From Epiperipatus broadwayi (lineage: Eukaryota > Onychophora > Udeonychophora > Euonychophora > Peripatidae), in the NCBI GenBank assembly GCA_028023455.1, contig JAQFVV010012545.1:494001-558000 (forward strand): a stretch of DNA of 64,000 nt, written 5' to 3'. Shown here one piece after another: positions 25,590 to 37,900 of the stretch (position 1 is its first letter; each line of letters begins with the position of its first letter). Made by a program: the position numbers and the translations under genes. The notes under the pieces are model-generated. The model did no database searches. It was not told where the DNA came from and saw only the letters and a program-made list of their open reading frames with translations.

Positions 25590-27070
25590 TCCTTGGGGCA
25601 AAATGACCATTGAAAAGAAAATGATTACGAAATAGATAAGAGTCGAGGAGTAGAAACAAAAGACTTGCTTTTCCTGCCCAAAGATATAGACACAAACCTC
25701 AGTGGAAAAATCCACTTAGCCACAAACTCAACGAACTAATGAAATACAGATATGGACTATGTTTGATGGATCCGTGCATTCCAGAGATAAGATGCCTGAG
25801 GACTATAAAAAGGAAGAATTCAAAAGAAATAGGATGAGAGAATTAGAAGACTAGAATTTTGAACCCGTTGTCATTGCTGAAAAAGTTAAAAAGCTATAGT
25901 CACTGTTACCAAAAATGTAATCTATTTTAATCGCTTCTTTCGGTTCGGCCGACCAAAGGCAGCTTTCATCTCCATGGATCCCAGCATCGAACCACTAGTA
26001 ACATCTTCGGAAATCTTCATAAAATCGTCATCGTCCGCAAGAAATGGCCCTTGCGTAAACTCCGATCTTCGTCGTGAAGGAACGAGCGTGGAGAAAGGAA
26101 AGTATAAATTATAAATATGAAATATAATCTCTTCAATTTAAAATCTCTGCACTTTATTTTTCTTTAAATATGAACTATAGATTTTCTTTCCTGATCAAAC
26201 CAGAACTTTATTTTTTTATAAACTTTGCAATTTTAAATTCTTATCTAAAGTTTAAACGTAATCTTTTTTTTTTTTTTTAAAAAAAAGTATTGTATTTTTT
26301 TTATTTATGCTTAGTATAAGGTCTGTTTGTAATAGGGTAGGGGTTTGCGATTGCAAACATAAAATTGAAAGATATACGCATCATTATTTGTGCATTACTG
26401 GATTTTAAAAATAGGTCAAAAATATTATTTGTGTAAAAGACAAAAAAATAAGTTGAATACTATAAACTAAATTTTTTTTAAAGAATTAAATTATTAAATT
26501 GACTTAAATTTAAGTTGAGTATGGATAGCTGCTTTGACTCGTTTAAGTATATGTTAGTTTAAAGGGGATTTGATTTCGGACTATTTGTTTCATAGTTGTG
26601 TCAATGCTGGTGGAGAGATATATGGACGTTTATATCAGTGTAATGTGAAGTGTGTTAGCACATAAGGGCGACGAGCCCAACTGAATGCATGACCCCAAAG
26701 AGGCAGTCATATCGTTGCAATGGATTCCTGCGCCATTGACCCATTCCAGCTCTAAGGATTGGGACGATAAGCCGGTAAGATAGACCCCTCTCCCATCCAT
26801 ACAAAGCGTTATTTCTCTTTATTACATTACATGCATGATTCCTTTGACAGACAAACATACATTCCTTTTTACTGGACGAAGGTCATGTTTTCTCAAATAA
26901 TATCACGCTGTCAGATGCACATTCCTGTCAGCGTGGTTTGATGCTAACATGTTCACCTTGTATTGGTTGCGGATATATATTTGGAAGCGAGCGTTGGCGT
27001 GGTTGCGGACCTTTAGCCTGGAGTCAAATGTGAAAATCTTTTAAGTGCGTTGTCTAGGTGGCCTATCCAT
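25590..27070. other. GC-richer unassigned islands
   Basis: Two islands (about 25600-26100 and 26500-27060) stand out from the AT-rich background. They contain only short broken frames and no motif I recognise. They are most likely decayed transposon sequence; no gene is claimed. Confidence 0.35.
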
Positions 27071-27577
27071 GCTCAACATTCTAAGATTAAAAATTAAAGT
27101 AAAAAAAAAAAAGATAATAATAATGAAACATAAAACATAATTTTTTTTATATCGTAATTATTTTTCAAGTTTGTGTGTTATCACCTACATATATGTGAAT
27201 AAAATCTTTTGTGTTATTAGTACTGACAGTGATCTAATTTTTTTTTTTTAATCTTTATTGAAATATATTTTAATAAATATAGTTTTAAAACTTCTGCTAC
27301 TCCATGAGCTATTGACTAGGGCTGGCGGTCGTGAAAAATACCTATGTAGAAGTTGGATCTTTAACAGTGTGTATCTGCCTATTCTATAAATTTTCTAGGT
27401 TCAAGTAGCCTAGTGGTGCCCTGTATGGCAGATATGGTAAGACTCCAATGATCCCCAACTGTTATAATATTATGTAAACATTTTATACTAATAAAATATG
27501 GTTTGCTATAATTAAATATATATTAAGAGGTCATAAAATAAAACTTAAAATGGTTAATATGTTAAGATAACAGTCTA

Positions 27578-27698
27578 ATCGATAAACAGGTTTTTTTTTA
27601 ACTTGCACAGCAAAAGATTTGCAGCCTGAATTCTCTACATCGATAAACAGTTTTTTTTTTAACTTATGCAGCAAGTTTTGTAGGAAGAATTCTCTACA
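27578..27698. repeat. Two-copy tandem repeat of about 61 bp
   Basis: ATCGATAAACAG-T run-AACTT...GCAGC...GAATTCTCTACA occurs twice in succession. Confidence 0.65.
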
Positions 27699-27719
27699 GT
27701 TTGTTATGAGGGATTTTTT

Positions 27720-30010
27720 TTCAGGCTAATATTTCTCCCACAATGACATGCATTAATTGATTCCATTTATAGCCACATTCCTTTCTTGACACATTGCTAT
27801 AAGGTCCATCTTATCAATCTTCTATCTTTGAAATTTGAGGTTTAAGTTTTTTTCCCCCTTCATTTTGAATAAAGATTCTTATAAATAGCTTGGTCTGATT
27901 CACAAATAATCTACATTAGATTTCAGGCATATGATAGTTTTTCCTCTTTCTATTCAGTCGTCCTAATGATAATTCAAGGATGAATAAAGCAAGAATCCAG
28001 CTTGATTAATTTCAAGAAAAATTGAGTATATATACTTTGACTTATTTTCAACACCTTTCTCGCCCTATTTTATTTTAATTACATGAATTTTCAAAACACT
28101 ATAATTACTAAATTGCTTAAATTTTTCTCTTATTTTCTAATCTACTAACTCAAAATATAATTAATCTTTTCATTAATTTATTTTTAATCTAATTATTTAA
28201 AATCTATTTCCTTTAACACTAGTATACTTAACTGAACGGCACTCCATATATTCTTTTAATTTTTGATAAGAAAAAGATTTAACATAGTTTATATAATTTA
28301 TTGGCTTCCCCTAAATTTAAACACCTTTAAAATAAAATCTATTATTATTTCTAATTATTTTAAAATATGACTTTTAATAATTTATTCCAAAATTGGAACA
28401 TTACCTACTATTAACACATTTTAATTCTTTATTTTAAATTATTTATTCTATTTTATATAAAAATTTTAAAACTTTTGAATACTATATTTATTACCTATCC
28501 TCACAACAATAGAAATCAGCTTAAATGTCATGTGGAAGACCACACGGTTAATAATGAAATGATTATGACATTATTCATTTCAATATATATAATTACAACT
28601 ACAAAAGAAAAACCAGTCCATTCAAATATTTATTTAAAATGAAAACAACCAGCATAGAAAGAATGTAAAACAACTATTATATTAGCAACGTAAGATAATT
28701 AAAGGCAGATTATCAAACGTTTTCTACTCAGTTATTTTTGAAAAAAAAATTCAATCAAGTAAAAATATTTGAATAAAAAAAAGCATCTATTATTGATAGA
28801 TTAGGTTATTGTTTCAAATAAATTTATAAAAGAGAGAATAAATTATTTTATGAAATAATTAAAATGTTGCATTACGACAGTTGCAGAGAAATGTATAAGC
28901 TTACACCCTGAATGTTGCATTGATACAAAGCTAGGAAAGAATTTAAAAACTCCAAAGACTTGAGCAGGTCATTCTATATCCGAGACTAATCATACTACCA
29001 TCAGGTCCTGGTAAAAGCAATTTGTTTTCCCTACAAAAAGGGATTCATTAATTAAAACCATGCATTATCAATTGCTTGCACTATAAAATCATCACACTGA
29101 TGTTGGCTAATAAAATAGAATATTATAATTTCTAGAATACAAAGTTATTTCACTAATTTTTATCTAAAAAATTGTAGACTAGATAGGAGCATGTAAATGT
29201 AAAAGATTGTATTCAAAATAGAATCAAGTAAAAAGCAATAATAATTAGATCTTCCAACTACTTAAAATTGATTAGAAAAGAGGAAAATATTATAAAGGAT
29301 GTTTATAAAATTTGTCAGAATTACTAATTATTAGTTAATTACATTCAGTAAATCGAATTTATGATGAATTATCACTATTATCTAAATCCATAATTTGTCT
29401 CTTTTAGTTACTTTTTATAAATATCTATTGAGTATTCACTATCTTATCTGACATATTAAACAGTGTGTTACATTATATAAATCTACTCTTAATTTGTGCT
29501 AGAACAATCTAAGACATGAAAAAAGAATAGTTAAAGTAGGTAAACATGATGCATCTTTTAGATAAATCAAAAAGAAGTTGAAATAATTATTATCATTGAA
29601 GATTAAAGTATTATTTGATTGACAATTATAGTTATTTCATGCAAAGCAAGCACATGCTTATATATATATATATAATTGTTATTCACTCATAGAAACCTAA
29701 TTATACACATATAATCTCTCACTGCTTTTAGTGAGATTACTTAGATTATTATTGTTATTCATCATAATATTTATCTGACAGTGATTATATTATCAGTGAT
29801 CTGACTAAAAGAGAATATATGGCATATTCTTCTTGGCTTGATAGAAAAATGAATGTGGAATTTTATAAGCAATGTAAAAATTTAAAAGCAGAATTATTTT
29901 AGATATATTAAATAATCAAAAATGGAAATAATGAAATCCAATATGCTGTTCTTTCATATAAATTATAACAAATAACAAAAATTATATATAAGAGCTAACA
30001 TAAATATATA
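27720..30010. other. AT-rich stretch without recognisable gene
   Basis: No coding trace or repeat unit could be supported; a (TA)n tract lies near 29658-29673. Confidence 0.5.
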
Positions 30011-30015
30011 TTAAT

Positions 30016-30126
30016 TATACATAAAAAAAAACCTTTTGTGGCACATGATGATTTCCAAATGTTAATGCTCATTAACATTTGAAAAGGATACTAAATCATG
30101 TGCCAACAAAGACTTTATGTATGATC
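30016..30126. repeat. Hairpin-forming inverted repeat (about 110 nt)
   Basis: The arms include TGGCACATGAT/ATCATGTGCCA and CAAATGTTAATG/CATTAACATTTG around a loop of a few bases, with outer ATACATAAA/TTTATGTAT. Size and bulged stem resemble a small foldback transposon or a miRNA-like precursor; nothing in the sequence decides between them. Confidence 0.5.
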
Positions 30127-30779
30127 TATATAAAATCCATACTTCCTCTGTTGTCTGATTAGTGAATGTATGTTTGTTCATAAGGCTGCCACATGTCAAA
30201 TTTCACAATCAATTAAAAATAAATATTATGTTTATATGAAGAAAGTAACTCTGCCATTAATAAAAGCCACCCAGAAAAAAAATCAGTACACGTAGTTTGG
30301 TAAAATTCTATTCCCTGGTGTTAGCCATAAGATGGTGTTGCTGCTAACCGAAAACATATAGATATAACGATTCCGGGCCTGTGATTGATTTTATATAAAA
30401 ATATCTGATTTAGATTTCTAATAAAATATTCTAGTAACTAATACTATATGATGTTAGTCTTTCATTTTTGTAAATGTTTATTAATCTTATATTGTTTTTT
30501 TTTTTTTTAGTTTGTGGGTGTGTGTCTTTAAAGTTACGGTGTTTTTCTAATTTTTTTTTTAGTTTATGTGTGTCTTTTTAAAGTTATGGTATTTTTTTAA
30601 GAGTAAATAAATAATTTTATTAAAAACCAATAGGTAATTATAAAGATATAAAAAGTAATGTAATTTATATACTACAATTTAGAATTGATACCCGACTACT
30701 ATTAGTAAATAATATTACTATTTTAAAAAATAAAAAAAATTTAGAAATTCACATTCAATTTAAAAATGATACCCGAATA

Positions 30780-31905
30780 ATTGACGTTTTTTGGAAAGTA
30801 ATTAATCATAAAATGGGTAGTTTTGTTTGGTGTGTATCTGTCAAAAGTTACGGGATTTTTTTAATCGAAAATAAAATGCAAATATACATTTTTTTTTAAA
30901 TTCAATTTACACAAAATTGCTACATTCATGCAAAATTTACAAATGATACCTGACTAATTTGCTCTTTTTTGTTTTGTTTTTGGACAGTAATTAATCAGAA
31001 AGTGGATTCTTTTTGTGTGTATATATAAAAAGTACCGTTCTTGAAATACTACATTTCAAAATGATACCCGACTATGTTGCAATTTTTTTTTTTGGACAGT
31101 AATGAATCAGAAAGTGGAATTGTTTTTATTAGCGTGTAGATTTTATCAAAAGCCGTAATATTATTGAAATACTAAATTTAAAAATGATACCCGCGAATAA
31201 CTTTTTTTTGGGGTATTGACAGTAATTAATCAGAAAGTGGGTTTTATTTTCTTTGTGTGTATATATAAAAAGTTACGATCTTTTTTTCAATCGAAAATAA
31301 TATGTAATTCTACATGATTCGATTTAACCACAACATTGAAAAAATTCACACTACAATTTTAAAATGATATCCATCAACTAATTTGCTTTTTTTTTGGGGG
31401 GGGGGGGACAGTAATTAATCAGAAAGTGGGTTCTTTTTGTTAGTGTGTATATCTAAAAAGGACCGTCATTGAAAGACTCAATTGAAAAATGATACCCGAC
31501 TAATTTGCTTTCTTTTTTTTTTTTTTTTTGGGACAGTAATGAATCAGAAAGTGGGTTCTTTTTGTTAGTGTGTCTATATAAAAAGGTACCGTTATTTAAA
31601 TACTAAATTTAAAAATGATAGCCGACTAATTTGCGTTTCTTTTGACAGTAATTAATCAGAAAGTGGGTTTTTTTTTTTTTTGTAAATCTTGTGTATATAT
31701 AAAAAATACTGTAATTCAAATACTACATTTAAAAATCAAACCCCGTTTAATTTGCTTTCTTTTTTTTTTTTCAGACAGTAATTAATCAGGAACTGGGTTG
31801 TTTTTGTTAGTGTGTAGATATAAAAACTAATCTTATTTTGAAATAATAAATGTAAAAAAAATAATGCCCGACTAATTTTCTTTTTTGGACAAGTAATCAC
31901 TAATA
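30780..31905. repeat. Minisatellite inside transposon copy A
   Basis: About nine units of roughly 105-190 bases. Each has a core GACAGTAATTAATCAGAAAG, then TGGG, a T-rich run, a TGTGTATATATAAAAAG-like segment, and TAAAAATGATACCCGACTA before the next core. Cores start near 30791, 30984, 31098, 31218, 31408, 31534, 31645, 31776 and 31889. Unit length varies mainly through T and G homopolymers. Confidence 0.85.
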
Positions 31906-32139
31906 ATTAGACACTGTTTTGTTTTTGTTTGTGCGTATATATAGCAAAAGTAACTCGTCATGGACGAATTCTCGTGATAACATTACTTTTCGCGTGATCC
32001 TCGAAATTTTTGCCGTTCCGCACCTTAAAAGCAATTTTTGAGGGTTACCCATTCGTAATGGAATCTTCAGGACATTATTACTAAACTTACAACAGTAAAG
32101 TAAATTACAGCACATTAAAATAAATATATGTCTAATCAA
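31900..32139 (-). other. Conserved block of the TIR transposon with a small open frame
   Basis: A 79-codon minus-strand frame (RMGNPQKLLLRCGTAKISRI...) covers a block that also survives in the second copy as TNWILGCSTALSKILMKVKY near 59370-59440. DNA similarity (TAACCCTCAAAAATTG, TAAGGTGCGGAACGG against TAGGGTGCAGCACAG) extends beyond the frame, so conservation does not prove coding. Function unknown; it may simply be structural transposon sequence. Confidence 0.35.
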
Positions 32140-32527
32140 ATTTTAAAAAACTATGACTGACTCAAATACACAAACTCTCACACGAAACTACAGAGAAAAT
32201 AGATATTCTACTATTATGATAAAATGATTAACAAAATTAACTACGGCAGCCAATAAAGGCATTTCTCTTTGCTTTTAGCATAGAAAAAAAGCCATAACCG
32301 GCAGCCGTCGGGAACTCTTTCTGTGTTTTATCACTCTCTTTGTGTTGGCTTCTGTCGCCGCCGTCCAACATAACATGAGGACTCTTTTTTGCGTTTATAA
32401 CTTAGAAAATTTCCTCTTTTGTTGGGTGAATGCCGGTGAAACTATATATTTCTAGGAATTGACCTAGAAATAATGACAACTCTCGTGGCTAACACCAGGG
32501 AATAGAAAACAACCCATAGTTTTAACT

Positions 32528-32870
32528 ACAAAGGTATAATATTTAAATTGGCAAAAAAAACGTGATTACAGCACATAAATTCATGTTTAAAATGTGATAT
32601 TTAGTAAGATATAAAAAAAGATGCTATAGTACTATATTTACATTTAGTTTTGATTAGCGTATTATTATGTTTATGAGAAGGAAGTTGCAATTAATAAAAA
32701 ATGCTCAGAATAAAATCAATACATGTGCTTTTTATTACAGAGGTATAGTATTTAAATCACAAAGAAAATATGAATGCAGCTCATAAATTCATGTTTGAAA
32801 TATGACATTTAGTGAGGGAAAAAAATAGATGCTATAGTATTGTATTTACATCCAGTTTTGGTTAGCATAA
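32528..32870. repeat. Tandem repeat, period about 209 bp, interrupted by copy A
   Basis: GTATAATATTTAAAT...CATAAATTCATGTTT...GATGCTATAGTA...TAGTTTTGATTAGC (from 32534) recurs from 32743. A further partial unit lies left of the transposon (30240-30298: ATTAATAAAAGCCACCCAGA against ATTAATAAAAAATGCTCAGA at 32690). The transposon therefore landed inside a pre-existing tandem array. Confidence 0.7.
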
Positions 32871-32879
32871 AATTAAAGT

Positions 32880-34800
32880 CGAAATGACAGCCTTTCAAGC
32901 TGGTATACAATTCTCATAGTCATATACATAATATTAAAATCTTTTGCTTAATTTACATTAAGTGTTTAAAAAAATTTGTTAAAGCAACTAATTAAAAAAA
33001 ACTACGCCTATTTAAGCCAGATACAATTGGTTAATGTATATTTATGTTAGCTGTTATATATGATTTTTATTATTTGTTATAATACTAAATAATATATGGA
33101 TGTTAAAAGATATTTTAATTTTATGACAATATTTTTAAATGGATAGTGTACTTTGATAACAAGAGTGTTTTAAAAAATATATATTTCTGCTATAAACTTA
33201 TTTTAAATTTGGACAGATATTCCAGCTTGAGGTAAAAGGCTTTTTTTAATCTTAAAAACAGAATGACTACAAGTCCTGATGATATGCTTAGAAAAGTATT
33301 AGAATGTTTTAGGAATAACTGGGCCCATTAAATTGTGCACCTAACCTTAGTAATAATTCTACAATTACCAATTTATAGAAATAAAAAAAATAGAGAAATT
33401 ATCATACAATATGACTGTTACACACTAAAACAAAAATATTTACAAAAATATTATTGAAGATTGTCTCAAAACGCAAGTGAATAATTATCAGGCTTGAAGT
33501 GATTTTAAAGAATTAAAAAGCATTATACATATGATTTTTGTTGCCTGGAAAATATGAGAGAAATGTCAAAAGCAAAGATAAAATTAAATGTACTGCTTTC
33601 ATTCATTGTTCAATTTGTTATTCTGTCTCATTTAGTATACTGGTAGAATGAAGGATTAAAAATCTAAAGTTCCTGTTATTCCCAGTGCTCAAACATCATA
33701 ATTCGTCAAATGTCAAGCCATTCAATTTTTTTTAACTTTGTTAAGCCATTAGTTTGAATAGTTATTAGTTGGAGAATATAGATCTGTTAAATGTCTTGTC
33801 ATATTTTTAGGTAGAAAGGCAAATTTACTGCCAACAAGTTAAAAGATAGAATTTTTAATCATAGTGATAAAACAACTTCAATTAAATTAGTTATATACAA
33901 AATATGTTATTTTCCAATTTATTATATAGTAATAAGAAAGAGACTTCTTACTAATATCGATAAAGATGTTACACAAAATTCTGAAAATACAATGACAAGA
34001 TTGTAAGACAGAACTAATTTGTTCTTCAATTTGCTTGATATGCTGGCATTAAATTCATAATAATACGCGTGACATTCATGAAAATGATAGACCAGTTTAT
34101 ATTAATAAATGTTATCTCAAAAACACTACAAAGAGTTGAAATATAGATTGCTTCTGAGTGAAAATATAACTGAAGATAGAATAAAATACACGTCTAGCAG
34201 AAAAAGAAAAAAAAATCTGCAGAAGAAAAATTGTCAAATATACAGATGAAAGAAGTAGCATGTATTTTAGGAGAATGTATTTGTATTTGAAAGATATTAT
34301 GTAATCTTTTCTAAGCCATTTTTAACTTTTTGAGTTTTTTTCCTTTATTTCTCTTTTTGTTTTCATTTTAGTATCTTCTGATATTAAAATGATTATTTTC
34401 ATTTTAAATGACTATTATTAATAATGCCTATTTCAAAATACTATCTTTTAAAAATGCAGTAAAAATGTCAATCTTTGTGATACTTTATAAATGTGAAAAT
34501 ATTTATATGGAGTAACACTCATTTATTTAAAAAAATATTATATTTCAAATTTTTTTCAAACATCTCATATGTATGTGCAATATTTGAAATGTAATTTGTA
34601 AATACTATAATAATGTGAACAAATAATCTTTCAATTTTTTGTTTCTTTGCTTTAACATTAAATTCAAATTATTTGTAAAACTCTAAAAAAAAAAAATCTT
34701 TACCTTCCAAATAGGCCGATTTTTCTTACTTAATTTTTGTCATAGAATTTGACTTGATGTAAATACAGTGCATTAAGTACATTAAAGCAAAAAAATAATA
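32880..34800. other. AT-rich stretch, no further ALG8 exon found
   Basis: I searched for the next ALG8 coding block (the conserved NQLPQ...RLFPFKRGL region of animal ALG8 proteins) in the minus strand and did not find it. No other feature supported. Confidence 0.45.
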
Positions 34801-34814
34801 CATTAAAATCTTAC

Positions 34815-34918
34815 CATAACTATGAATGGACCAAAAGAAATTCCAAATATTACCAAAACTACAGTACTGAGTTTAAACATATTTATTGGTGAAAAACTTG
34901 TCCATTTCACAGAACCAT
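34815..34918 (-). CDS. ALG8: ALG8 exon (most downstream seen)
   Basis: 104 bp. The acceptor TTTTAG precedes ATGGTTCTG; the donor GTAAGA is at 34814-34809. With one base carried from the previous exon it reads [15 protein letters not shown] and then the hydrophobic [20 protein letters not shown], a membrane segment ending in the conserved LGPF-like motif. It ends in phase 0. Confidence 0.93.
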
Positions 34919-37900
34919 CTAAAATAAATCAAACCATTTAATTAATATTATTAAAGTGAATATTTTCAAAAATAAAAAAAAAGGCATACATACCATCTTT
35001 GGAATGAGTAAAACAATATGTTCTTATTAAATAAATGAAATAAGCAGGTGCCATATATAAATAGATATGTTTAAAATTTAATAATGTACAAAACCATATA
35101 GATCCGGCAATGTAATGACCCTACAGCAAAAAAAAAAAGTATCCATTCAGAAATAATTTTCTAAAAATATTTTTTTATCATGATCAAAACACATTAATAA
35201 TGGCATGATTTTTAAATAATGAAACTAAAGATAGACATATAATCAAAATTTAGGCTAGGCAAAGGAAAAAAATCATTAAGAACTGTAGAAGCTTAAATTC
35301 AAAGATTTGAAAATAAAAATATAAAAAATTGTTTTAAGAAAATTGCATCAATGATTATCAGAAAAGTTTCATCAAAAATATACTTCATTGGTTACACAAA
35401 TACTAAAAAATCAATACAAAATATTGTTGAAGAGATAATAATACATCATTATCAGTTTAAGTAAGTAATAAAAAAGAATGACTTTTAGTAAAAATAAATA
35501 TAGATATGGTTTAAATGATCTGACCAAATATAAAACTATATAATTAATTGTTCTGGTCAATAACTAAAGCAAATTCAAAGAAATCTTTAATGACTTTCAG
35601 GCATTCCCATACATAAAACTTGTTATCCCACAGATAGAGGTCAAATAATAATAATCTAAAAAAATATTAGAAATGTTTTGACAAAGTTCACTAATAAAAA
35701 ATTACAATTTAAAACTGCATAACAAAATAATCCTAACATCGAAAAACAAAAAAATATATAAGAAGATATAAAGTTAATTCCAGTGGCACCCATACATCAA
35801 TTATTAGCAATAAAAATATTTTAACCTGGACTCAAAATAGTGAAATAACATTTGATATTAACAGTATGATCAAAATGATACTCATGTTTAGTGAACTGGC
35901 TCTAATCTTTAAGTAATGTTAAATAAAAATGTACAAATATAACATATTATTACTAATAGCACAGAATCAATCTACTTTTTACAGACTCTCAGTGATTGTC
36001 TAATTGCCTCTTTCCATAATTGCCTATCATATCTGGTTTTTTCCTTTCTTAAATAGAACATTCATTACAGTAATGAATAATCCAGCCAACTCATTTCTGA
36101 TCATCCTTTTTCTTTCATGATTAATTTTTTGAAGCATTACATAACATACACAAAATAAAACAACTTCAAAAGATCAATTTTGGCTTTAAGGTTGTTAAAA
36201 AAAGTATGCCTATAACTGACTTCTGACTAGCTATTTATGTCCACGAAATTATCAGTGATGATCACTATCTCTTTCTTGTTGGTGTTTCATATAAACCTAC
36301 ATTTAGGTTTGATAATGATAATCAAACAAGTACTTATTCATTCTATCACTCCTCCTACATGTCCATTAGAAACACGGGCTATATTTCCTGATCATCATTT
36401 TTTTGTCAATCAACTTTCTCAGAAATCATTCACAAAGATTGCTCCACACAAATAAATTAAGAGGCTCGTGATAATGACCATGACCTGAGAGTGCCAGATT
36501 CCATCATAGAAGAGCCAAAAAATGAACACAATCAAGACAGACTTCAGCTTCACAATCCTAATAATATCTGTGTTAACATTATGATCCAGATAATTTTGAT
36601 ATGTTTGACTATGACACTAATTTGTGCAACAAGATAGTGAATAAGAATAGCACCAGCAAAATATTTTCTATTACATTAATCCCAAAATTTATTTAAGTAA
36701 ATAATAAAAAAGGAAAAAATAGATAAATAATTGCAATACACTGATTAGCATTTCTTTCCTGAAAAATATATACTTAAAAATAACAATCAAATAATTATCC
36801 ATGAAAAAAAAAACTACTATCTGATGATCCAATACATTCATTAATACAATATTCTTTATAATGTATAACAACCAAAATAAATTTAATACATATTCATATA
36901 ATAAACAGGTAAACCACATTAATAATAATCATATAATACCTCATGTATGGTAAACAATAGATTTAAAACATAATTTATTAGTAATAACTTACTATTCTGT
37001 ATTTATTTAGTATTGTATCTTTCAATAAAATCTCATAGTCAGAAACAATAAATAAAAGAAAATCTAATTTGATTACCTATAACCTTCAATTATAACAAAA
37101 TGAAAATAAATTAAAAAACAAATAATGATACAAATCCTCTACTCTTTTTCATCGTTCTGCATAAATACATGTCAATATAACTTCACATTTTTAGTTTGAT
37201 TCTGGTAGCCATATTGTGCAGGTCACAACTTATGAGCTCTGACTGGATCAGACTTATTTCCTTGTTTTAGGTCTTAAAAGTGTTGGAAAAGTTTATAAAA
37301 AAACTGGCAAGTACTCATTTGATTATTTCAAGTAATTTTTGAAGAAAAATAATTGATAATTCTGACGTTTGTACTTTTTGAAAAATGGTCATGGCTGCTT
37401 TAATTAGGCTATTTACATGCTTAGAGATAGTATCTCAAACTCTGAAAAAAAACTCATTGATGAGATTAATATAGTCAACAAGAATCAGGACAGCCAAAAA
37501 ACAGTTAGAAGAGTTGTTTTACAACAGAAACCAAAATTAGAACATGTTAAAAAGTCAATTTCATTAAAAAATCTTCCTAGAAAAATATCGGAAAAAAAAA
37601 CAAAACAACAACATGGCTTTTATGCAAACCAAAAACAACTTTTTACCGTGTTCGGAGGAAAAAAAAGACACTAAGATTGTAGAAAATAATTTTCTATTTG
37701 TCCGAGTTTAAAGCAAGAAAATCGCCCATGCCAAAACAAAGTTACAAAGCAAAAACTATACAAAATCAAGAGTTACGGTTTGAAAAGGTGCTTCCGGAAG
37801 TGCCGGATTGTGGCAAAACTTTGCAGCAGTGCACAACTATTGAAAACCAAACCCAAACTCAATTTTAGGATCCAATAATATGAATTTTAATATGAGTTAC

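Larger units (their letters stand above)
30299..32514. mobile_element. TIR transposon with internal minisatellite, copy A
   Basis: The ends are inverted repeats containing CCCTGGTGTTAGCCA (22 perfect bases at 30306-30327 and 32486-32507). If the ends are GGT...ACC, an 8-bp flank matches at 7 of 8 bases (CGTAGTTT, 30291-30298; CATAGTTT, 32515-32522). The flanks are parts of one tandem repeat family seen again at 32743, which shows where the insertion occurred. The interior is about nine minisatellite units followed by a GC-richer block (31950-32460). No transposase is visible, so it is non-autonomous or decayed. GG-starting ends with 8-bp duplications would suit Merlin-like elements, but that assignment is a guess; a related copy is at about 59.09-59.95 kb. 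Confidence 0.75.

Noticed and set aside
26655-26858. 67-codon minus-strand frame
   Set aside because: It looks like translation of GC-richer noncoding DNA; no conserved motif and no splice context.
30780-31905. CRISPR-like array
   Set aside because: The units are imperfect, variable in length and mostly conserved along their whole length; this is a minisatellite in a eukaryotic transposon.
32900-34800. Search for the ALG8 exon following 34815
   Set aside because: No minus-strand sequence matching the conserved RLFPFKRGL region was found; the next exon may lie farther away or be missed by eye.
35560-35660. Possible additional ALG8 exon (minus-strand [11 protein letters not shown]...)
   Set aside because: It does not match ALG8 between the exons at 51247 and 35120, which already join in frame, and lacks a convincing donor.
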